The position numbers and the translations under genes are program-made. A stretch of DNA of 20,762 bases from a virus, in IMG/VR virus record IMGVR_UViG_3300042507_007150, positions 1-20,762 of that record; one strand, given 5' to 3'. The notes under the pieces are model-generated. The model was given only the letters and a program-made list of their open reading frames with translations. It was not told the origin of the DNA and did no database searches. This document shows, in pieces, positions 11,484-16,829 of the stretch; the first letter of the stretch is position 1, and each line of letters opens with the position of its first letter.

Positions 11484-11762
11484 ATGTCCATCCTCGCCAT
11501 GACCATCGCGCAGCAGCTCGCCGAAGACGCACTCGGGCCGCTCTACGGCTCGCACATCGCCAAGGACACCCGCATGGGTCGCCTCGCTCGCGCGGCCAAG
11601 TCGGCGGCGCAGATGGCTTTGATTCGCCACCTAAAGGACGTCGAGCCCGGCGACTTCCACTACGCCGCCGAGGGCTTCTCCGACCGCCTCGCGACCGCGC
11701 GGCGCGTCGCATCGGAGGCCGTTGAGGCCGAGATCGTCTACCTGCGGAGCCGCGGGGCATGA
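11484..11762 (+). CDS. Small helical protein, unknown function
   Basis: A 92-residue protein. ATG 11484 is chosen because CGGAG lies six bases upstream; GTG 11478 would add two residues. Mostly helical and Ala-rich: MSILAMTIAQQLAEDALG, GRLARAAKSAAQMALIRHL (31-49) and FSDRLATARRVASEAVEAEI (63-82). No cysteines, membrane segment or enzyme motif. First gene of the second rightward block, behind the promoter/operator candidate. I do not recognise a family. Confidence 0.7.
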   Translation: MSILAMTIAQQLAEDALGPLYGSHIAKDTRMGRLARAAKSAAQMALIRHLKDVEPGDFHYAAEGFSDRLATARRVASEAVEAEIVYLRSRGA

Positions 11763-12346
11763 ACCACACCTACCACCCCGACCTCATCGGGCGCCTCGCC
11801 ATCCGGCTCGGTCGCGCCTTCCGCCACAAGTGGGCCACCGAGATTCCGCGCGACGCCGTGTGGAACTGGTTCACCGCCGAGAAGGCCATCCGCTCAGCGA
11901 CGAACAGGACGGTCCCCAACCTTGACGGCTACGACCTGACGTACAACGTCGGCCAAACGCACTGGCTCCTGACGCCGGACGACATCGTCGTCCGCTGCGA
12001 CGACCGCGAGCTCGGCACGCGCTGCCGCGTCGAGGCCCGCGTTGACGAGACGCTCGGACCCGTGCTCGAGGTCTGGCTCGCCAGCCTCTCGGGGTTCGAC
12101 CACTTCGAGCTCAGTCGCTTCGACAAGGTCCTTACCTCGTTGTCGGAAGGCCCGTGGAAGCCGCTCCACCGGCTCACGCCGCTCGCGGTCATCGTGCAGG
12201 CGCTCCCCGAGTACCTGCCGACGGAGCCGTCGATGCTCGTCTACACCGACGGGCGCATCATCTCGGGGGACGCCGAGCTCAACGCCGCCATGGCGCGGGC
12301 CGGCACTCGCTTCTTCACGCAGTGGGAAAGGATGGTCACGCGATGA
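11759..12346 (+). CDS. Hypothetical phage protein
   Basis: A 195-residue protein from ATG 11759 (ATGA overlap). Mixed alpha/beta, with LIGRLAIRLGRAFRHKWATE near the N-terminus, several Trp residues (W25, W35, W37, W69), a strand-rich middle (TYNVGQTHWLLTPDDIVVRC, then VLEVWLASLSGFDHFELSRF) and a helical end. Two cysteines are far apart, so no metal site is evident. No known family recognised. It shows normal third-position GC and good coupling, so it is a real gene. Confidence 0.7.
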   Translation: MNHTYHPDLIGRLAIRLGRAFRHKWATEIPRDAVWNWFTAEKAIRSATNRTVPNLDGYDLTYNVGQTHWLLTPDDIVVRCDDRELGTRCRVEARVDETLGPVLEVWLASLSGFDHFELSRFDKVLTSLSEGPWKPLHRLTPLAVIVQALPEYLPTEPSMLVYTDGRIISGDAELNAAMARAGTRFFTQWERMVTR

Positions 12347-12537
12347 AGCCCGGCGACGTACTCGGGAAGCGAACCCTCGTCCGCCGCGTCGAAGGCCGCG
12401 GGCGCCCCCACTGGCTCGTGCGCTGCGTCTGCGGGCGCGAACAGGTCGTGCGGGAGCATCACCTTGCAAGCGGGCTCGGGCTCGCCTGCTTGCCATGCGC
12501 GCGCAAGCGCCAGGGGGAAGAGCGATGCGCACGGTGA
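12343..12537 (+). CDS. Mini zinc protein with CxC...CxxC motif
   Basis: A 64-residue protein from ATG 12343 (ATGA overlap). It has GDVLGKRTLVRRV (4-16), W24, then C28-x-C30-G (VRCVCGREQVV) and C49-x2-C52 (ACLPCARK). The order GDxLGxxTxxxR ... W-x-x-x-C-x-C-G ... L-x-x-G-x-x-x-x-C-x-x-C is the small zinc domain found fused to HNH or AP2-type phage DNA-binding proteins; here it stands alone. Likely DNA-binding. C62 near the end is probably not a ligand. Confidence 0.7.
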   Translation: MKPGDVLGKRTLVRRVEGRGRPHWLVRCVCGREQVVREHHLASGLGLACLPCARKRQGEERCAR

Positions 12538-12662
12538 TCGGAGACCTCGTCCTCATGGCGCCGGCCTTCGCCCTCGGCTGGTACGGCGGACTGCTCGGCG
12601 CCCTACTCGCCGTCCTGCTCGTGCCCGCGTGGGTCGAGCTCGTCGGGAGGCACCTCCCATGA
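12525..12662 (+). CDS. Tiny membrane protein
   Basis: A 45-residue protein from ATG 12525, behind GGGGGAAGAG, overlapping the previous gene by 13 bases. Residues 7-40 are almost wholly hydrophobic (GDLVLMAPAFALGWYGGLLG, then ALLAVLLVPAWVELVG), enough for one long or two short membrane helices with a Gly hinge. It is far from the late lysis cassette and in the early block, so a superinfection-exclusion or host membrane role is as plausible as a holin. Confidence 0.55.
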   Translation: MRTVIGDLVLMAPAFALGWYGGLLGALLAVLLVPAWVELVGRHLP

Positions 12663-13033
12663 CGCACGAGCGCATCGGCATCTTCGAGATCCTCGCCGAC
12701 AACGGCGAGAAGTACCACTTCCGCCGGCTGACGGTCCGCTGCACGCGCTGCGGCGCCGTCGCCGAGCGCGAGTACGCATCGGTCAAGTCGAGGAGCTCGA
12801 GGACGTGTCAGCACTGCCCGAGGCGCCTTGTGAAGCGGGCGATCGTCGAGCTCCTGCGCGCCCGCGGCGAGCTCACTGGGCGCCACATCGGGCGCCTCCT
12901 CCCGCCGGAGCACACGCGACGACGGGACAAGCTGGCCGAGATACTTGTCGAGCTCGTCGAAGCGGGCGAGGTCGTACGCTTTCGGGCGACAGGAGAACAA
13001 CGGACATGGACATACGACGTGACGCACCGATAG
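12659..13033 (+). CDS. Zinc-ribbon plus winged-helix-like DNA-binding protein
   Basis: A 124-residue protein from ATG 12659 (ATGA overlap). The N-terminal zinc ribbon has C28-x2-C31 (VRCTRCGAVA) and C50-x2-C53 (TCQHCPRR). Residues 57-120 have winged-helix character: LVKRAIVELLRARGELTG, HIGRLLPPE and KLAEILVELVEAGEVVRF, then a strand TWTYDV. A zinc ribbon followed by a winged helix suggests a transcription or DNA-binding regulator. Its ribbon resembles that of the protein at 4674-4922. The last 28 bases overlap the next gene. Confidence 0.7.
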   Translation: MTHERIGIFEILADNGEKYHFRRLTVRCTRCGAVAEREYASVKSRSSRTCQHCPRRLVKRAIVELLRARGELTGRHIGRLLPPEHTRRRDKLAEILVELVEAGEVVRFRATGEQRTWTYDVTHR

Positions 13034-13179
13034 GGTCTGATTATGACTGGCGCTGCTGGCGCTGCCGCACGGTCTCAACGACCGAGCGCCAGGGCGACCG
13101 CGTTGCCCTGCCTCGAGGGTGGACCATCACGCAGCACGGCGTGACGACCTGCGCCCGCTGCGTCAGCGACGCCCGGTAA
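13006..13179 (+). CDS. Mini zinc-ribbon protein, last rightward gene
   Basis: A 57-residue protein from ATG 13006, behind AGGAG. C17-x2-C20 (WRCWRCRTV) and C49-x2-C52 (TCARCVSD) form a four-cysteine ribbon with GWTITQHG between. It is the last gene of the rightward block. Its final 17 bases overlap, on the opposite strand, the 3' end of the endolysin gene, with no terminator hairpin between. Function unknown. Confidence 0.65.
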   Translation: MDIRRDAPIGSDYDWRCWRCRTVSTTERQGDRVALPRGWTITQHGVTTCARCVSDAR

Positions 13180-14008
13180 GCGCGCCAACGAGCCAGACGA
13201 GGAGCCGAACCCACCACGGGCGCGGCTCTTCGTCTTTCGCGAGCCCAGTGCCGACTTGCGGGAGCGGAACGACCGGCGGAACGACGACCGCGACGGCGGG
13301 CTCCTGCGGCGCCTTGGCGGGCTCGGCTGCCGGAGACGGCGCAACGGACGCCGCCACCGTCACGACCTCAGGACGGGCCGGCTCCGGCGCGGGAACGGGC
13401 TCCGGCGGCATCTTGCCGTCGTACTCTTTCGCGAGGAGCCGCACCGACCGGGCGTAGGTCGCCGCGTCGCCGGTGTAGTACCCCGCCGAGCGCAGGGCGA
13501 TCGCGTAGTCGTCCGCGCGGCCCGCCATCGCGAGGTGAACGGCTGCGCGGTAGCGCTTGCCGAGGAGGAACGCGACGTGCGACCCGATCGCGTCGTCGAG
13601 CGTCTCGTACGCGCGGAAGCGGTTCACCGGGTGGCGACCCGAGAAGCGCAGGATGACGCGACCCGAGTCGTCGATCCCGACGCGCTCGACCTTCGAGCCC
13701 GGCGGCGGGTTCGCGAGGTAGATGGCAGCCTCTGCTTCGGAGACGTGCTCCGTCGTCGCGAAGTGTTGCCAGCACCCCTTCCAGCTCGGCGAGCACTTCA
13801 CGCCGCCGAAGTTGTAGTTCATCGTCGCTTCGAAGCGCTTCGTCTCGAGCGCCATCTGCCCAAGGAGGATCATCGCCCCTGCGCGCGTCGTCTGCTCCTT
13901 GCCGAGCTGCGCTTCGAGCTGAAGCCGGAGGGCCATGTAGACTTCGACGGGCGACACGACCGTGCGCCTAGCAGGAAGCTCCCGAGCCGTCACGCCGCCC
14001 GCCGTCAC
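13163..14008 (-). CDS. Glucosaminidase-type endolysin with proline-rich linker and hydrophobic cationic tail
   Basis: A 281-residue cell-wall hydrolase, last gene of the late operon. GTG 14008 is chosen because GAGGG precedes it; it begins three bases after the previous stop. Residues 22-198 resemble the FlgJ/endo-N-acetylglucosaminidase fold (PF01832): GQMALETKRF (50-59, likely catalytic E55), NYNFGGVKC (64-72), RFRAYETLDDAIGSHVAFL (130-148) and SAGYYTGDAATYA (174-186). It should cut the glycan strand of peptidoglycan. Residues 199-255 are a Pro/Ala/Val-rich linker; residues 264-281 (PWWVRLLVWLVGALTGRR) are a hydrophobic segment with arginines, either a membrane anchor or an outer-membrane-disturbing helix. 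No N-terminal signal is visible, so it may rely on a holin for release. Confidence 0.85.
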   Translation of the reverse strand: MTAGGVTARELPARRTVVSPVEVYMALRLQLEAQLGKEQTTRAGAMILLGQMALETKRFEATMNYNFGGVKCSPSWKGCWQHFATTEHVSEAEAAIYLANPPPGSKVERVGIDDSGRVILRFSGRHPVNRFRAYETLDDAIGSHVAFLLGKRYRAAVHLAMAGRADDYAIALRSAGYYTGDAATYARSVRLLAKEYDGKMPPEPVPAPEPARPEVVTVAASVAPSPAAEPAKAPQEPAVAVVVPPVVPLPQVGTGLAKDEEPRPWWVRLLVWLVGALTGRR

Positions 14009-14011
14009 CGG

Positions 14012-14305
14012 TCAGCCCTCGTCGATGGGAAGGACCGACACGAGCTCGCGAAGCGTGTCGTGATCGACATCCTTCGCCAGCGTCGCGACGACGACAAGCG
14101 CGTCTCGGAGGCGCGGGTCTGCCTTGCAGGCCACGCGAAGGAGGTCGCGCGCAAAGGCGCGGTCGTCGTACGCGCCCGCGGAGAGCTCGGCGAACGGAGG
14201 CATCACCGTCTTTCCGTCGCGCTTCTCCGCGCGCATGTCGTCGGCAGCCTCGATGCGCTTCACGAGGGCCTCGACGAGCACGCGGGCGAGCTCGAGCCAG
14301 TTCAC
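14012..14305 (-). CDS. Small protein of the lysis cassette, unknown function
   Basis: A 97-residue protein from GTG 14305 behind GAGGTGA; its GTGA overlaps the stop of the lipoprotein gene. Helical N-terminus (NWLELARVLVEALVKRIEAA), a charged middle, then FARDLLRVACKADPRLRDAL and LVVVATLAKDVDHDTLREL. No convincing membrane helix and no signal sequence. I recognise no family. Position between lipoprotein and endolysin suggests a lysis or host-surface role, but this is context only. Confidence 0.65.
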   Translation of the reverse strand: MNWLELARVLVEALVKRIEAADDMRAEKRDGKTVMPPFAELSAGAYDDRAFARDLLRVACKADPRLRDALVVVATLAKDVDHDTLRELVSVLPIDEG

Positions 14306-14505
14306 TTCGTCACCTCGGCCTTGCAGGCGCCGGTCGTCATCTCGGATCGGATCTCGCCGTACGCCTTCTCGCAGACGTCCTCGAGCGCTTTGTCGCCGAC
14401 CTCTTTGCACGCGCGCCCCATCGCCATCGCGTGCCGTGCGGTGCGATCGCAGGGCGTGTGACACCCGGCGACGAGCACCGCAAAGGCGAAGACGAGCGCC
14501 TTCAT
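14302..14505 (-). CDS. Small cysteine-rich lipoprotein, possible outer-membrane spanin
   Basis: A 67-residue protein from ATG 14505 behind GGGGA. The N-terminus MKALVFAFAVLVAGC is a classic lipoprotein signal with lipobox VAGC, lipidated at C15. The mature 53 residues hold four more cysteines (C19, C33, C45, C60), which could form two disulfides in the periplasm. Small lipoproteins in lysis cassettes are often o-spanins, which join an inner-membrane partner to fuse the two membranes; the TM/coiled-coil protein two genes upstream (14717-14983) could be that partner. However, o-spanins are usually proline-rich, which this is not, so a surface-exclusion lipoprotein is also possible. Confidence 0.75.
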   Translation of the reverse strand: MKALVFAFAVLVAGCHTPCDRTARHAMAMGRACKEVGDKALEDVCEKAYGEIRSEMTTGACKAEVTK

Positions 14506-14720
14506 GGTTTCCCCGCGACGAGTTGCTTGAACTGCTCGAGCGTGCCCACGGGGTTGACGCCGTAGCGGCGAAGGAGCTTCGTGAGCGCGGCAAAGCGAGG
14601 GAAGCGCTCGCCACGGGCGATCCATTCCTCAGCCGTCGCGGTGCGGAGCACCACGTTCAGGATGCCCGAGGCGATCGGCCACACCACGGCGAAGCTGGCT
14701 AGCGCGCGTTCGATGCTCAC
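14502..14720 (-). CDS. Small membrane protein of the lysis cassette, holin candidate
   Basis: A 72-residue protein from GTG 14720 (GTGA overlap with the gene upstream). Residues 7-25 (LASFAVVWPIASGILNVVL) can span a membrane once; the rest is soluble and basic (RFPRFAALTKLLRRYGVNPV, then LEQFKQLVAG). The pattern of one N-terminal helix, NVxLR, EEWIARGERFPRxAxxxxLLRxxGxxP is, from memory, common in proteins next to phage endolysins. Holin-like by size and place, but holins more often have two or three helices. Confidence 0.68.
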   Translation of the reverse strand: MSIERALASFAVVWPIASGILNVVLRTATAEEWIARGERFPRFAALTKLLRRYGVNPVGTLEQFKQLVAGKP

Positions 14721-14983
14721 GGCTTCACCCGCATCTCGACCACGGCCACGCGCGCGTTGAGGTCGTCGAGCTTGTTCGAGTGGGCCTTGAGATCGTCGCG
14801 GAGCTCTTTGCGCATCGCGTGGATGTCGTCGCGGATCTGCTTCATCGCGTCGGCCATCGCGTTGAACGACGCCGCGAGCTTCGAGGCTTCCGCCTTGGTG
14901 CCCGCGTAGACGCCGGCGATTGAACCGACGAGACCGAGGAGGCCGAGGAGCTCGCCGACTTGGATGGGTTCCATGGCGGTCAC
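14717..14983 (-). CDS. TM plus coiled-coil protein of the lysis cassette (i-spanin- or holin-like)
   Basis: An 88-residue protein from GTG 14983 (or ATG 14974, three residues shorter; neither has a strong ribosome-binding site). Residues 9-28 (VGELLGLLGLVGSIAGVYAG) form one membrane helix; residues 33-88 are a charged coiled coil (AMADAMKQIRDDIHAMRKEL and on). One N-terminal helix followed by a periplasmic-length coil is the build of an inner-membrane spanin, and a lipoprotein follows two genes later. The coil is short for a spanin, so a small holin or accessory is possible. It begins four bases after the tailspike stop. Confidence 0.68.
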   Translation of the reverse strand: MTAMEPIQVGELLGLLGLVGSIAGVYAGTKAEASKLAASFNAMADAMKQIRDDIHAMRKELRDDLKAHSNKLDDLNARVAVVEMRVKP

Positions 14984-14987
14984 CGTA

Positions 14988-16829
14988 TCACAGTCCGAGG
15001 ATAGTCCAGTTGACGCCGTTCCAAATCATGAAGCACGCAAGCGCGCCGCCGCCGCCGGTCACGTTGTCGCCCCAGAGTTCCCAAGCGTTAACCGGGATAA
15101 CGTTCGATGCGTCGGTCACGCGAACGATCGTCCCGACGACCGGAGCAGCCGGGCGCGTCGCCCACGTCACCGTCCGCACGCCTGGGCCGATCATGAGGCC
15201 GTCGTTCGTCGCCGTCGGCACCGTCGACGCCTTCGCCCAAAGGCGATTGTCGCTCGGGTTCTGCCAAACGTAGAGCGTCTGCGGCGTCAGCGACGAGTCG
15301 ATCCCGCCGTAGCGCTGCAGCGAAAGCGCCGCGACGCCGAGCCCTGACGGGACCGTCGTGCCCTCGAAGCCCATCGCGTCGGCGAAGGTGCGGTAGTCGA
15401 ACCGGAGCGGCCCGTTCGCGAGGTTGTAGCGCGTTGTCGAGCCGCTCGGGTTCGCGCGGATGAACGTCGACGTCGATGCGTCGGTCTGCGTCCCCACGAT
15501 CACCGCGTTGTCGTAGAAGCGCGTCCGCGTCGCCGACGCCGCGACGTTGTAGGCCGTCGCGCCCGTGCAATCGATGACGGAGTTCGTCACCGCGACGTCC
15601 TCGCACGTCGCCGCGTAGACGCCGACCGTCGTCAGCGTGCCGTTCACGCCGAAGAACGAGCACGAGTCCGCGACGACGCTCGAGGCGAGGCCGGCGCCGC
15701 CGTCGACCGAGAGGTGCCGCGTCGTCGCAGACCCCGCGGGCGACTCGAACGAGCAGCCGAAGAAGCGCACGTCGCGCGCCTGCCCGATGTTCGCGTTCGC
15801 GTTCGTGTTGCCGCGGAAGGCGCACCCGGTGAAGGTGAGGAAGCGCGGCGAGAACGCCCCGCCCGCGATGTCGATCTCGACGCCGTCCTGCGAGCTCTCG
15901 AACGTGCCGCCGCGCACGTCGACGAAGTACGCCTCGCCGCCGATGCGGAGCGCGTTGCCCGTGTTCGAGCGCGACCAGCAGTCGACGATCGCGATGTGCG
16001 CGCCGTTCTCAACGCGGATGGCGTCGGCGCCGTGCCCGTAGAAACCCACGCGCTCGATCGTCGCCTGCGACGTGTACTCGAAGAAGATGCCGTTGCCCGT
16101 GCCCGGCTGACCTTCGATGTTGAGGTCGGCGATGGTGATCGACGTGTTCTGCGTGATCGGGTTGCCAACGCTCTCGAGCGCGTTGCCAACGCCGCCGTTC
16201 AAGATGATCGACGACGAGCGCCCTGCGCCGCGAAGCACCTTCGCGACGGTCGGCGAGCCGATGAGGATCGGCGCCGTGATGTAGTAGCCGCCCTGCGGGA
16301 AGTAGATTTCGCGCGCCGGCGAGTTGACCGCCGCCTGAATCGGTGCGGTGACGTCGACGCCGAAGAGCCCCGCCTGAACGCCGGCGATCTGCGCGGGCGT
16401 CATGAAGTCGAAGACGGACGTGAAGTCGCGCAGGCGCCCTTCGACGGTGCGGAGCTGCGTGCCCGTGAGCGCGCGGTCGTACGTCACGTTCGCGCTCGAG
16501 AGCCCCCCCGTGATGACCGCCGCCGGGAAGCGGTCGACCGCGTTCGGGTACGCGATGACGAGCGCGCCGTTCGCGTCGAGCACCTTGATCGAGTAGTCGG
16601 TGTCGTCGACGTAGATCGGCGAAGGCGTAGCGCCGTTCGCGGCGAACCCTCCGTGCGTCTGAATCGGCTGCGACGCGGGGATCGTCAGCGCCGCGTCGAA
16701 GTAGACTGGGATCGGATTCGCCTGCGCGTCGAGGCCAGCTTGGCCGATCCACACGAACCCACCGTCGAGCGGCTGGCCGTCGCGATCGTGGAACTGCGGA
16801 AAGGGCTCGTGGACGGAAAAGGCGCTCAT
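14988..16829 (-). CDS. Tailspike-like protein: P22-type head-binding domain plus beta-helix
   Basis: A 613-residue receptor-binding protein from ATG 16829, behind GAGGAAGAG. Residues 8-105 match the head-binding domain of P22-type tailspikes (PF09008): FHDRDGQPLDGGFVWIG, then IPVYFDAALT, PIQTHGGF and PSPIYVDDTDYSIKVLDANG. A linker (106-160) leads into a right-handed beta-helix of pectate-lyase type (about 165-450), opening with EIYFPQGGYYIT (174-185) and continuing as stacked turns with Asn/Gly/Cys positions. The final 65 residues (from VRTVTWATRPAAP on) hold a separate strand-rich module ending in WNGVNWTILGL. Tailspikes bind and often degrade host polysaccharide; no catalytic acids can be assigned by eye. 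ATGA overlap with the upstream gene. Confidence 0.88.
   Translation of the reverse strand: MSAFSVHEPFPQFHDRDGQPLDGGFVWIGQAGLDAQANPIPVYFDAALTIPASQPIQTHGGFAANGATPSPIYVDDTDYSIKVLDANGALVIAYPNAVDRFPAAVITGGLSSANVTYDRALTGTQLRTVEGRLRDFTSVFDFMTPAQIAGVQAGLFGVDVTAPIQAAVNSPAREIYFPQGGYYITAPILIGSPTVAKVLRGAGRSSSIILNGGVGNALESVGNPITQNTSITIADLNIEGQPGTGNGIFFEYTSQATIERVGFYGHGADAIRVENGAHIAIVDCWSRSNTGNALRIGGEAYFVDVRGGTFESSQDGVEIDIAGGAFSPRFLTFTGCAFRGNTNANANIGQARDVRFFGCSFESPAGSATTRHLSVDGGAGLASSVVADSCSFFGVNGTLTTVGVYAATCEDVAVTNSVIDCTGATAYNVAASATRTRFYDNAVIVGTQTDASTSTFIRANPSGSTTRYNLANGPLRFDYRTFADAMGFEGTTVPSGLGVAALSLQRYGGIDSSLTPQTLYVWQNPSDNRLWAKASTVPTATNDGLMIGPGVRTVTWATRPAAPVVGTIVRVTDASNVIPVNAWELWGDNVTGGGGALACFMIWNGVNWTILGL

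Noticed and set aside
11894-13078. 394-codon antisense frame across the second rightward block
   Set aside because: Crosses several coupled small genes with cysteine-pair motifs; its own composition is Arg/Ala-rich.
13256-14461. 401-codon rightward frame across the lysis cassette
   Set aside because: Antisense to the endolysin, unknown protein and lipoprotein, which have recognisable features.
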